64,000 nucleotides of DNA from Ochrobactrum sp. CM-21-5. GTDB taxonomy: Bacteria; Pseudomonadota; Alphaproteobacteria; Rhizobiales; Rhizobiaceae. How positions within the stretch are numbered: position 1 is the first letter of the stretch; the number at the start of each line of letters is the position of its first letter. Under the pieces are notes generated by a model. That model was not told the origin of the DNA and searched no databases. It was given only the letters and a program-made list of their open reading frames with translations. Both the position numbers and the translations under genes were made by a program. Where the stretch lies: NCBI RefSeq assembly GCF_014253075.1, contig NZ_JACLZJ010000004.1:282878-346877 (forward strand), written 5' to 3'. Shown here one piece after another: positions 25,619 to 34,420 of the stretch.

Positions 25619-27004
25619 ATGACCGACAACGACTTCTCCCCGGAAGTAATTGATGTTGCCGACCTCCCGGCGGCTGCTATCGCCAGCCGTATCGCCGATA
25701 TGCACACCGGTGATGCAGTCGAACTCGTCAATGAGCTGGATACGGACGACGCTATCGCCGTAATCGGCCAGCTTTCGCATGAAGACGCTATTCGTCTGCT
25801 CGACCAGCCGGAGCTGGAACGCGCGCCGGAAATCATCGCAACCCTGCCGCCCGGTCTTTCCAGCCTGTTGCTTGACGGTATGTCGGCAGACCGTGCCACA
25901 GATGTCTTCCAGGAACTGGAAGATGCAGAACGTACGAGCCTGTTTGCCATTCTGGCACCGGAAACCAAAGCTGCGTTGAAAAAACTCATGGGCTATCCGC
26001 CGAATACGGCCGGCAGTCTCATGACCATCGAATTCATTGCCGTACCTACAGACTGGAATGTCGGACAGACGCTCGAGCATATCCGACAGGTGGAGCGTAC
26101 GCGCGAAACCGTTTACGCGATTTATGTCGTAGATCCTAAGACGCGTGTTTTGCAGGGCGTCGTCAGCTTGCGCCGTCTTATCATACGCGAACCGGACGAG
26201 CCGATTTTGTCGATCGTGCGTGATGAGGAACCCATCACCATTTCACCACTGACCAGCCGCGAGGATGTCGCCCGTCTTTTCCGCAAGCACGATCTTCTGG
26301 CTGTACCCGTCGTGGACGAAAGCCGTCATATCATTGGCATCGTGACTGTTGATGACGTGCTTGACGCTATGACCGAGGAAGCCAGTGAAGATACGTATCG
26401 TTTCGGTGGTATGGAAGCTCTGGACAAGCCTTATATGCGCATCGGCTTCGGGGAAATGCTGAAAAAGCGCGCTGGTTGGCTGGGCGTTCTTTTCCTTGGC
26501 GAGATGCTGACGGCCAGTGCCATGCAGCATTTCGAACTGGAATTGGAAAAGGCATTGGTGCTGACGCTGTTCATTCCGCTCATCATGTCTTCGGGCGGTA
26601 ATTCCGGTTCGCAGGCAACGTCCCTCATTATTCGCGCGCTCGCCTTGCAGGATATCAAACTCAAGGACTGGTGGCGGGTAGCGATACGCGAATTGCCGAC
26701 AGGTCTGGCTCTCGGTTGCTTCCTTGGTCTGATCGGTATGATCCGTATTGCGGTCTGGCAACTGCTCGGCATCTACGATTATGGCGAACACTGGATACTG
26801 GTGGCCGCTACGGTCGGCATGGCGCTTGTCTGTATTGTCACGTTCGGTTCGCTGACTGGTTCCATGTTGCCTTTCATCCTGCAAAGGCTCGGCTTCGATC
26901 CGGCGAGCGCTTCGGCGCCATTTGTGGCAACGCTGGTCGATGTTACCGGCCTCGTGATTTATTTCAGTGTGGCGCTGGTTATCCTCTCAGGTACGCTTTT
27001 GTAA
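25619..27004 (+). CDS. mgtE: Magnesium transporter MgtE
   Basis: Mg2+ channel of 461 residues. Order: an N-terminal helical superhelix (about 20-130), a pair of CBS domains (about 140-260, with VVSLRRLIIREPDE and GIVTVDDVLDAMTEEA), then five membrane helices from about 285. The selectivity region is visible in PLIMSSGGNSGSQATSLIIRALA. The N and CBS domains close the channel when cellular Mg2+ is high, so the protein is self-gated. The start at 25619 is preferred over 25574 by the family N-terminus. The 238 bp upstream shows no riboswitch I recognise. A terminator follows. Confidence 0.95.
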   Translation: MTDNDFSPEVIDVADLPAAAIASRIADMHTGDAVELVNELDTDDAIAVIGQLSHEDAIRLLDQPELERAPEIIATLPPGLSSLLLDGMSADRATDVFQELEDAERTSLFAILAPETKAALKKLMGYPPNTAGSLMTIEFIAVPTDWNVGQTLEHIRQVERTRETVYAIYVVDPKTRVLQGVVSLRRLIIREPDEPILSIVRDEEPITISPLTSREDVARLFRKHDLLAVPVVDESRHIIGIVTVDDVLDAMTEEASEDTYRFGGMEALDKPYMRIGFGEMLKKRAGWLGVLFLGEMLTASAMQHFELELEKALVLTLFIPLIMSSGGNSGSQATSLIIRALALQDIKLKDWWRVAIRELPTGLALGCFLGLIGMIRIAVWQLLGIYDYGEHWILVAATVGMALVCIVTFGSLTGSMLPFILQRLGFDPASASAPFVATLVDVTGLVIYFSVALVILSGTLL

Positions 27005-27074
27005 CAAGCTCGACAAAAAACTGTCAGATTGACGGTGTAGAGAGTCAGTGAAAACAGGGTTTTTACGGCCAAAT

Positions 27075-27101
27075 GAGGGGCAGTTTCGCGCTGCCCCTTT
27101 C
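27075..27101 (+). terminator. Terminator after mgtE
   Basis: AGGGGCAG and CTGCCCCT form an 8-bp stem around TTTCGCG, followed by TTCT. It lies about 70 bp after mgtE and separates it from typA. Confidence 0.72.
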
Positions 27102-27193
27102 TAAAACGCAAAAAAACCTGTAAGAGCGGCGCATTGTTTTTCCGCGCACCCAATGCTGGCGCGGCTCCCAACTCATATAGAAGTGATCTCCAT

Positions 27194-29017
27194 ATGGAAT
27201 TGCGTAATATCGCTATTATCGCACACGTCGATCATGGCAAAACAACACTGGTTGACGAACTTTTGAAGCAGGCAGGCTCGTTCCGCGAAAACCAGCGCGT
27301 CGGCGAACGGATGATGGATTCCGGTGATATTGAACGCGAACGCGGCATCACCATTCTCGCCAAGGCAACTTCGGTTGTCTGGAAGAACACCCGGATCAAC
27401 ATCGTCGATACGCCAGGCCATGCCGACTTCGGCGGTGAAGTCGAACGTATTCTTTCTATGGTCGATGGCGCTATCGTTCTCGTGGATGCAGCTGAAGGCC
27501 CGATGCCACAGACGAAGTTCGTCGTCGGCAAGGCACTCAAGGTCGGACTCAAACCGATCGTCGCGATCAACAAGATCGACCGTCCGGATGGCCGTCATGA
27601 AGAAGTTGTCAACGAAGTGTTCGACCTCTTTGCGAATCTCGATGCCACCGACGAACAGCTTGACTTCCCGATTCTTTACGGTTCCGGCCGCAATGGCTGG
27701 ATGGCGCTGAGCCCGGAAGGTCCGAAGGATGAAGGTTTGGCACCGCTTTTCGACTTGGTCCTGAAACACGTTCCCGCTCCCAAGGTCGCTGAAGGTCCGT
27801 TCCGTATGATTGGTACGATCCTCGAAGCCGACCCGTTTCTGGGACGCATCATCACCGGTCGTATCCATTCCGGTACTGTCAAGCCGAACCAGGCCGTCAA
27901 GGTTCTGGATCAGCATGGCAAGCTTCTTGAAAACGGCCGTATTTCGAAGATTCTCGCTTTCCGCGGTATCGAGCGCCAGCCGATTGAAGAAGCACAAGCA
28001 GGTGACATCGTAGCGATTGCCGGTCTGTCCAAGGGCACTGTTGCAGACACGTTCTGCGATCCTTCCGTGACCGAGCCGCTTGAAGCGCAGCCGATTGATC
28101 CGCCGACCGTAACCATGTCCTTCATCGTCAATGACAGCCCGCTGGCTGGCACGGAAGGCGACAAGGTAACGAGCCGCGTTATCCGTGATCGTCTGCTGAA
28201 GGAAGCAGAAGGCAGTGTTGCCCTGAAGATTGAAGAATCCGGCGAAAAGGATTCGTTCTTCGTTTCCGGGCGTGGCGAATTGCAGCTCGCGGTTCTCATC
28301 GAAAACATGCGTCGCGAAGGCTTCGAACTTGGCGTCTCGCGTCCGCGCGTCGTCATGCAAGAAGGCGAGAACGGCGAAATGCTTGAGCCGGTCGAAGAAG
28401 TCGTTATCGACGTCGACGAGGAATATTCTGGTACCGTCGTGCAGAAGATGTCGGAGCGCAAGGCCGAAATGGTCGAGCTGCGCCCATCCGGCGGCAATCG
28501 CGTGCGCTTGGTGTTCTATGCGCCCACTCGTGGCCTCATCGGTTACCAGTCGGAGCTTCTGACCGATACGCGCGGCACGGCGATCATGAACCGCCTGTTC
28601 CACGATTATCAGCCGTTCAAGGGCGAGATCGGGGGGCGCAATAATGGCGTTCTCATCTCCAACGATCAGGGTGAAGCGGTCGCCTACGCGCTCTTCAATC
28701 TCGAAGATCGCGGCCCCATGGTCATCGAAGCAGGTGTCAAAGTTTATGCTGGGATGATTATCGGTGTCCATTCGCGCGACAACGATCTGGAAGTCAACGT
28801 GCTCAAGGGCAAGAAGCTGACTAATATCCGCGCCTCAGGCAAGGACGAAGCTGTGAAGCTCACTCCACCGATCAAGATGACGCTGGAACGCGCGCTCTCG
28901 TGGATTCAGGATGACGAACTGGTGGAGGTGACGCCGAAGTCCATTCGCCTCCGTAAACTTTATCTTGACTCCAACGAACGCAAGCGCTTCGAAAAGAGCA
29001 AGTCCAGCGTGGCTTAA
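27194..29017 (+). CDS. typA: Ribosome-associated GTPase TypA/BipA
   Basis: Translational GTPase of 607 residues. G1 [17 protein letters not shown], switch [10 protein letters not shown]3 [17 protein letters not shown]4 NKIDRP, then EF-G-like domains II, III and V and the BipA-specific C-terminus. BipA acts in ribosome assembly and stress translation, particularly at low temperature. The start at 27194 matches the family ([16 protein letters not shown]); the upstream open frame does not. A clear terminator follows. It is a single gene, adjacent to mgtE but separated by its terminator. Confidence 0.95.
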   Translation: MELRNIAIIAHVDHGKTTLVDELLKQAGSFRENQRVGERMMDSGDIERERGITILAKATSVVWKNTRINIVDTPGHADFGGEVERILSMVDGAIVLVDAAEGPMPQTKFVVGKALKVGLKPIVAINKIDRPDGRHEEVVNEVFDLFANLDATDEQLDFPILYGSGRNGWMALSPEGPKDEGLAPLFDLVLKHVPAPKVAEGPFRMIGTILEADPFLGRIITGRIHSGTVKPNQAVKVLDQHGKLLENGRISKILAFRGIERQPIEEAQAGDIVAIAGLSKGTVADTFCDPSVTEPLEAQPIDPPTVTMSFIVNDSPLAGTEGDKVTSRVIRDRLLKEAEGSVALKIEESGEKDSFFVSGRGELQLAVLIENMRREGFELGVSRPRVVMQEGENGEMLEPVEEVVIDVDEEYSGTVVQKMSERKAEMVELRPSGGNRVRLVFYAPTRGLIGYQSELLTDTRGTAIMNRLFHDYQPFKGEIGGRNNGVLISNDQGEAVAYALFNLEDRGPMVIEAGVKVYAGMIIGVHSRDNDLEVNVLKGKKLTNIRASGKDEAVKLTPPIKMTLERALSWIQDDELVEVTPKSIRLRKLYLDSNERKRFEKSKSSVA

Positions 29018-29023
29018 CAATAT

Positions 29024-29045
29024 GGCGCCTTCGGGCGCCGTTTTT
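29024..29045 (+). terminator. Terminator after typA
   Basis: GGCGCC, loop TTCG, GGCGCC, then G and five T. It lies seven bases past the typA stop and just before the convergent amidohydrolase. Confidence 0.9.
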
Positions 29046-29049
29046 GTTT

Positions 29050-30369
29050 TCATAGTCGCACAGCGTGAACTCTGGTGGCCTCGCCGTTAGGCGCGTAATC
29101 GGCTCCATCAACGGAAGAAGGCCTGCCTTCCAGATTGAGTACGCTAACGCGTTGCGGCGTTTCAGAGATGATCTTGCCGCGTTTGACGACAGTCAGACGA
29201 TTGGCTTTGAGACGTAATGCCTCAATGGAGTCGCGCGCTTGCAGTATCACGAAGTCGGCGTTGCAATTCCTTTCCAGACCGTAGCCCTCAAGTTCCAGTG
29301 CCTTAGCCGAATTGACGGTCAGTGCGTCAAAAACCTGCTTCTTGGCATCTATTGCGGTCATCTGCGCGACATGAACCGCCATATGGCCGACTTCCAGCAT
29401 GTCGCCCGAACCCATTGAGTACCAGGGGTCCATCACACAGTCATGCCCGAAGGCGACATTTATGCCTGCGGCCATCAACTCCGGTACGCGGGTCATACCG
29501 CGGCGCTTGGGATACGTATCGGCACGGCCTTGCAATGTAATGTTGATAAGCGGATTGGGAATAGCGTTCATCCGCGCTTCCGCGATAAGCGGAATGAGCT
29601 TGGAGACATAGTAATTGTCCATGGAGTGCATGGATGTGAGGTGCGAGCCTGAAACACGGCCTTGAAGACCGAAGCGTATCGTCTGGGACGCGAGCGTCTC
29701 GACATGGCGCGACATCGGGTCGTCGCTTTCGTCGCAATGGATGTCGACCGGCAGGCCGCGCTCGGCAGCAATGCGGCAAAGTGATTCCAGCGAGGCGGCA
29801 CCTTCAGCCATTGTGCGCTCGAAATGTGGAATGCCGCCAACGACATCAAGACCCATATCCAGTGAGCGGTTGACGAGATCGACGGCGCTTGGCGATCGGT
29901 AATAACCGTCTTGGGGAAAGGCCACCAGTTGAAGATCGATATAGTGCTTTACCTTCTCGCGTACCTCGATCATCGCCTGGGCAGTAAGAAGACGGGGATC
30001 GCTGACGTCAACATGGCTTCGGATCGCAAGCAGGCCCTGGCTGACCGCCAGATCGCAATAGCGCAGTGCGCGTTCGACCATGGCATCCTTCGTCAGCGTC
30101 GGTTTCAGCTCTCCCCAGAGCGCGATGCCTTCCAGAAGCGTGCCGGAGCGGTTGAGGCGCGGCAGGCCGAGCGACAGGGTAGCGTCCATATGAAAATGAG
30201 GGTCAACGAAAGGTGGAGTCACAAGCCGGTCGGTAGCGTCGATTTCGCGATCTGCCCTATGCTCGTCCCTCGAAGCGACGATATCAGCTATCTTGCCGTC
30301 TTTGACCAGAATATCCTGTTTCTCCCGGCCATCGGGCAGATTGGCGTTTCTTACGATCAAATCGAACAT
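29050..30369 (-). CDS. codA: Cytosine deaminase-like amidohydrolase
   Basis: About 439 residues of the amidohydrolase superfamily, closest in motif to cytosine deaminase: metal-binding HFHMD in VDPHFHMDATLSLG, SHVDVSDP, HCDESDDP, then GSHLTSMHSMDNYY and the FGHDCVMDPWYSMG loop that in CodA carries the catalytic Asp. It should deaminate cytosine or a related pyrimidine or creatinine-like ring in the cytosol. ATG 30369 is chosen because AAAAGG precedes it at good spacing; 30387 is also open. It is convergent with typA and divergent from the YigZ gene. Other ring amidines cannot be excluded. Confidence 0.83.
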   Translation of the reverse strand: MFDLIVRNANLPDGREKQDILVKDGKIADIVASRDEHRADREIDATDRLVTPPFVDPHFHMDATLSLGLPRLNRSGTLLEGIALWGELKPTLTKDAMVERALRYCDLAVSQGLLAIRSHVDVSDPRLLTAQAMIEVREKVKHYIDLQLVAFPQDGYYRSPSAVDLVNRSLDMGLDVVGGIPHFERTMAEGAASLESLCRIAAERGLPVDIHCDESDDPMSRHVETLASQTIRFGLQGRVSGSHLTSMHSMDNYYVSKLIPLIAEARMNAIPNPLINITLQGRADTYPKRRGMTRVPELMAAGINVAFGHDCVMDPWYSMGSGDMLEVGHMAVHVAQMTAIDAKKQVFDALTVNSAKALELEGYGLERNCNADFVILQARDSIEALRLKANRLTVVKRGKIISETPQRVSVLNLEGRPSSVDGADYAPNGEATRVHAVRL

Positions 30370-30512
30370 GGATGGACCTTTTCTCATTCGTGACGCATCA
30401 AGCTTCCCAGATCATGCCCTTTAGCCTGTAGAGGTTATGCACAATGCAGCATGGGGTCGCCACAAGCAGCATAAAATGTTAGGCCGCAAAACATATCGTT
30501 TGCAGGGCCGTC

Positions 30513-31100
30513 ATGTTTACCATCAACCGTGTTGAAACATTCAATCAGGAAATCAAGAAAAGCCGGTTTCTGGCCATTGCCGCGCCGATTTCGGATGAAC
30601 AGGCCGCGAAGGATTTTCTGGCAGAACATTCCGATCTGGCCGCCACACATAATTGCTGGGCATGGCGCATAGGGCAGAACTACCGTTTCAGCGATGATGG
30701 CGAGCCCAGTGGCACAGCTGGGAAACCAATTCTTCAAGCGATTGACGGTCAGAAATTCGATAACATTGGGGTGGTCGTTATCCGCTGGTTCGGCGGTATT
30801 CTGCTTGGAAGTGGAGGGCTGATGCGCGCCTATGGAGGCACGGCGGCCAACTGCCTGAGGCTGGCCGAGAAAACAGAGGTTATCCCGATCATCGGCTTTT
30901 TTCTGACCTGCGATTTTTCCGACCATGCTCTCCTGAAAGTACGTCTCACAGCCGTGGAGAATGTTGTGATCTCACGTGAGAATTTCACGGAAAACGGAGT
31001 GGAAATGTACGGCATGATGCCTATCGCGGATCGCGAGGAGCTATCTCGTCTTGCAACAGACCTCACGCGCGGCAAAACTATCGTGAAATTCGACGATTAA
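30513..31100 (+). CDS. yigZ: YigZ/IMPACT family protein
   Basis: A 195-residue protein with the IMPACT signature: EIKKSRFLAIAAPISDEQ near the start, THNCWAWRIG, SDDGEPSGTAGKPILQAI and VVVIRWFGGILLGSGGLMRAY. The second domain (about 140-195) is EF-G domain V-like. Bacterial members bind nucleic acid or ribosomes and are proposed to act in translational control; the exact role is not established. The stop shares the bases TTAA with the stop of the convergent diguanylate cyclase. Confidence 0.88.
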   Translation: MFTINRVETFNQEIKKSRFLAIAAPISDEQAAKDFLAEHSDLAATHNCWAWRIGQNYRFSDDGEPSGTAGKPILQAIDGQKFDNIGVVVIRWFGGILLGSGGLMRAYGGTAANCLRLAEKTEVIPIIGFFLTCDFSDHALLKVRLTAVENVVISRENFTENGVEMYGMMPIADREELSRLATDLTRGKTIVKFDD

Positions 31101-32551
31101 AGTATTGTGGGGTCGTCCATGGTATAGTGCTTTCGCTTATCTTCGTACATCAGAAGGTCGGCGCGTTTGGCAACGGATTCCAGCTTTTCACCGGGCATGC
31201 TGGTGGCGAAGCCTATGGAAAGATTGAGTTTCAGCTGCGAATAATACTGATTGTTGATTTCGACCAGGCGCCTGATGTCCTCTACCATGGCTTCCGTTCC
31301 GCGTTCGTCCACGTAAGGCAATACAATGGCGAATTCGTCGCCGCCTATGCGTGCAGCGTGCCCCGGTTGCTTGACGGCTTCATTCAGAACTTCGCCGATA
31401 CGACGTAGCAGGCCGTCGCCAGCCGCATGACCCCACTGGTCATTGGCGGCTTTCAAACCGTTGAGATCGACGATAAGGATTGAAACTGGCGTATGGCTTT
31501 TGCGTTCAAGCCGGTTTAGCTCATCTACATAGAAAGCTCGATTATGCAGCTTTGTCAGAACGTCGTGCTTGCCGAGATATTCAAGGTAGGCTTCTGCCTT
31601 CTTGCGTGCCGTGATGTCTGTAAGCGCCACCTGTACCAGCGACCAATCCGTCTCGTGGCCAGGTAAAACCGAGAGCTGTAACAGAACATGACGTTCGGTT
31701 CCATCCAATGCGTAGTTTATGACTTCGCGCCGCTGGAACAAAATACCGTTCCACAGATCGATCAGTTGTTCACGGAAGTGGGCCTCCATCTCATCCCGGA
31801 AAATGTGCGGCAAATTCTGCAACAAAGACCGCTTGTCGGGAGCGAGGAAAAGCGCAAGTGTTTCGTTGTTTATGTCGAGCACGCGGATTTCGCTCATACA
31901 TTGACGCACAAACTCTGGATGCACATCGGTAAAAACGCGGAAATCGCTGATGCCGCGCTGGCGTACATCGTCCATGAGTTGCTTGATGCGACTGAAATCT
32001 TCCACCCACAACGAAACAGGGGAATGCTCGAAAAGACCTTCGGCATGCTGTTTATGTCGTGCTTGTTCACGACGCGCATTTTCACGTGCGGTTACATCTT
32101 CTATCGAAAGGAGGACACGTCCCCAACTATCCTCATAACCGGGAAGGATGCGACCTTTGAGCTGGATATCCAGCCGTTTGCCACCGAGTGTATAGTTGAC
32201 CGTGTCACTGGTGAACGTATCCGAGCCGCTCCAGAGCTGCACCATCTCATCGATGTGCGGTTCCAGCATGTCATCGCGAAAGACGTGTTCCAGATTTGAA
32301 GCCAGGTGGTTGATGTCGTTTGCCTCGAAAAGAGACAGGGTCTTGCGGTTGACCTTCAAAAGATGAATGTGGCTCGTGCAGATGCGAAGGCGCGCAGGAT
32401 CCTCCTGCAAGAAGGTCTTCAAATCGGTGATGCCTTGTGCGCGCCAGACCTCGAACTGCCGGCGCAGGTCGCTGTAATCCTCAAGCCATAGGGACATCGG
32501 AGCAAGTTCAAAAATATTGGCGCTGTCGCTCAGGGCAGTTTCGATATTCAT
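31097..32551 (-). CDS. Diguanylate cyclase with duplicated PAS-like sensor
   Basis: A 484-residue cytosolic protein without membrane helices. Residues about 15-150 and 170-310 are two copies of the same PAS-like unit (APMSLWLEDYSDLRRQ versus SPVSLWVEDFSRIKQL; each ends in SIEDVTAR or LTDITARKKAEAYLEYLG). The C-terminal GGDEF domain has an intact active site ARIGGDEFAIVL and HDVLTKLHNRAF, so it should make cyclic-di-GMP. The inhibitory RxxD site is missing (KQPG occurs where RxxD would be), suggesting no product feedback at that site. The signal is unknown. It precedes the thiazoline operon by nearly 200 bp. Confidence 0.88.
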   Translation of the reverse strand: MNIETALSDSANIFELAPMSLWLEDYSDLRRQFEVWRAQGITDLKTFLQEDPARLRICTSHIHLLKVNRKTLSLFEANDINHLASNLEHVFRDDMLEPHIDEMVQLWSGSDTFTSDTVNYTLGGKRLDIQLKGRILPGYEDSWGRVLLSIEDVTARENARREQARHKQHAEGLFEHSPVSLWVEDFSRIKQLMDDVRQRGISDFRVFTDVHPEFVRQCMSEIRVLDINNETLALFLAPDKRSLLQNLPHIFRDEMEAHFREQLIDLWNGILFQRREVINYALDGTERHVLLQLSVLPGHETDWSLVQVALTDITARKKAEAYLEYLGKHDVLTKLHNRAFYVDELNRLERKSHTPVSILIVDLNGLKAANDQWGHAAGDGLLRRIGEVLNEAVKQPGHAARIGGDEFAIVLPYVDERGTEAMVEDIRRLVEINNQYYSQLKLNLSIGFATSMPGEKLESVAKRADLLMYEDKRKHYTMDDPTIL

Positions 32552-32686
32552 GGATCCCCGCTCTCAACCGGATTCTTTGCGCTATCGGATATTTGCTACA
32601 AAGGAACATTGGGAGCGCGTTATATTACGACAGCCTCAAATAAACCAGTGATTTTATGACATGAAAATTACATCATAGTCGTGTGT

Positions 32687-32713
32687 CAAAAAACGGGCGG
32701 CTAAGCCGCCCGT
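32687..32713 (-). terminator. Terminator of the peptide/thiazoline operon
   Basis: ACGGGCGGCT and AGCCGCCCGT pair almost without a loop and are followed on the minus strand by six T (TCAAAAAACGGG read in reverse). It lies 20 bases past the end of the M20 gene at 32733. Confidence 0.85.
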
Positions 32714-32732
32714 ATGAAATATGCTGGCAGGA

Positions 32733-33914
32733 TCAATTCTGGATTGGCAAGCGCTGGCGTACCAATGTGGTCCAGTAAGAGCAGCCCCAGGCGATGACAT
32801 CATCATTGAAGTCATATTTCGGGTGGTGGAGATTGGCGCTTGGGCCGTTGCCGATATTGATCATCGCGCCCGGCACTTCGTTCAGCATGAAGGCGAAATC
32901 TTCGCCGCCCAGCGTTGCCGGCATGTCCCGCGTCACACGGTCGGAACCTGCAACTGCTTCCGCAGCGATTGCCGCCAGCTCCGTCTCCTGTTCATGATTG
33001 ACGGTAACGGGATAATTGCGCTGATAGTTGAGTGTGGCCCTGGTGCCGAAAGCGTCGGCTATGCCCTGCACGGCACGGGTCAGACGTTCCTCGATGTGAT
33101 TGCGCACTTCCTCACGAAGCGTGCGAACCGTGCCGGTCAGCCGGATTTTCTGCGGAATGACGTTGAACGCATCGCCGCCCTGAATGGTGGTGATGGAAAT
33201 CACGGCGGAATCCACCGGGTCGATGGTGCGCGCGGTCAGCGTCTGGATCGCCTGAATGAGCGCTGCGGTCACCGGGATGGGGTCAATCGTCTGGTGCGGC
33301 GAAGCGGCATGTCCGCCAACGCCCTCGATGGTGATGTCGAGAACATCGACCGATCCCATGATCGGGCCGGAATTGATGGTGAAATGCCCGACTGCGAGGT
33401 TCGGGCGGTTATGCATGCCGTAGACTTCGTTGACCGGCCAGCGCTTGAACAGACCGTCGTCGATCATCGCCTTTGCGCCCGCACCGCCCTCTTCGGCGGG
33501 CTGGAAAATGACGACGACCGTGCCGTCGAAAGCGCGGCTTTGGGCAAGTTCGCGGGCTGCACCCAGAAGCATGGTTGTGTGGCCATCATGGCCGCATGCA
33601 TGCATTTTGCCAGGGATTTTAGACGCCCATTCCGCGCCGGTATCCTCAAGGATCGGCAGGGCATCCATATCGGCGCGCAGGCCGATAGCCCTGCCCGAAT
33701 GATCGGACTGTCCGCGAATAACGCCGACGACTCCGGTACGCCCGATGCCCGTTACGACCTCATCGACACCGGCAGCGCGCAGCGCTTCGGCGACCTTTTC
33801 CGCAGTGCGGTTCACATCATAAAGAAGTTCAGGGTTCTGATGCAGGTCACGACGGAATGCAATGAGATCATCAAGCTGGTTCGAGGTCCAGTTTTCAACC
33901 GGCATATCAGGCAC
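32733..33914 (-). CDS. M20-family amidohydrolase (HipO/aminoacylase type)
   Basis: A 393-residue zinc hydrolase of family M20D, which cleaves N-acyl-amino acids. Motifs: GLRADMDALPILED, MHACGHDGHTTMLLGAA, FQPAEEGGAGAKAMIDDGL with the catalytic Glu pair, and MPATLGGEDFAFML near the end. It overlaps the thiazoline-hydrolase gene by 8 bases and ends the operon. In the known L-cysteine route from thiazoline carboxylate, the second step is also an M20-type N-carbamoyl-cysteine hydrolase, so this is an attractive partner; the specificity here is inferred. Confidence 0.87.
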   Translation of the reverse strand: MPDMPVENWTSNQLDDLIAFRRDLHQNPELLYDVNRTAEKVAEALRAAGVDEVVTGIGRTGVVGVIRGQSDHSGRAIGLRADMDALPILEDTGAEWASKIPGKMHACGHDGHTTMLLGAARELAQSRAFDGTVVVIFQPAEEGGAGAKAMIDDGLFKRWPVNEVYGMHNRPNLAVGHFTINSGPIMGSVDVLDITIEGVGGHAASPHQTIDPIPVTAALIQAIQTLTARTIDPVDSAVISITTIQGGDAFNVIPQKIRLTGTVRTLREEVRNHIEERLTRAVQGIADAFGTRATLNYQRNYPVTVNHEQETELAAIAAEAVAGSDRVTRDMPATLGGEDFAFMLNEVPGAMINIGNGPSANLHHPKYDFNDDVIAWGCSYWTTLVRQRLPIQN

Positions 33915-34392
33915 CCTTTTCGTTTTCGGATGTTTCGAGGCGATAGCGGAAGTCGCAATGGCTTGCGCCCTTCATGATCGTCTGGCTGCGTTCCAGCTTC
34001 ATATCCGGATTGTAACCGATGCAGAAATCACCATCACGATTGCAGGACAGCAGATGGCCGATATGGCCCAGTCCCATCTCGCGATACATTTCCGAATAGC
34101 GGCAACGCGTAACATTGAAATCGAAATGATCCTCGCCCTGCGAAATCACATCGATTTCCAGTGCGTTTTCCTTCGTCCAAAGCGGCTGAATATCGGCGAA
34201 GTCCTGTATCGTTGGCGTGCGGCCCAGTTCTTCGGCAAAGCTCTTGCCCTGTTCGATGGCCGAACGACTGACAGCCTCGCCGATAGCGGCCTGCGCTTCC
34301 TCTTCGCCCGACCGCTCGCGGATGACCTCATAGACATTCTTGAGAACCAGCGCCTCGATGCGGCGACGTTCGAGAATTGGCATTTGATTCAT
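33907..34392 (-). CDS. L-2-amino-thiazoline-4-carboxylate hydrolase-like protein
   Basis: A 161-residue protein resembling the L-2-ATC hydrolase family: ILERRRIEALVLKNVYEVI at the start, then FNVTRCRYSEMYREMGLGHIG and LLSCNRDGDFCIGYNPDMKLERSQTIMKGASHCDFRY. In Pseudomonas such an enzyme opens the thiazoline ring on the way to cysteine. It has conserved cysteines and His (TRCRY, SHCDF) that may be catalytic, though I cannot place them by alignment. It lies in a tight operon with an M20 hydrolase, an FAD oxidase and a peptide-type importer. The family call is from memory of motifs and should be confirmed. Confidence 0.75.
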   Translation of the reverse strand: MNQMPILERRRIEALVLKNVYEVIRERSGEEEAQAAIGEAVSRSAIEQGKSFAEELGRTPTIQDFADIQPLWTKENALEIDVISQGEDHFDFNVTRCRYSEMYREMGLGHIGHLLSCNRDGDFCIGYNPDMKLERSQTIMKGASHCDFRYRLETSENEKGA

Positions 34393-34420
34393 GGACCTGA
34401 CCTTTCACATGAAGGTTGAA

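Noticed and set aside
27173..28771. 532-codon open frame opposite typA
   Set aside because: typA is unmistakable on the plus strand; the antisense frame has no recognisable domain or ribosome site.
32721..33977. 418-codon open frame opposite the M20 gene
   Set aside because: Antisense shadow of the M20 hydrolase, which has all metal motifs.
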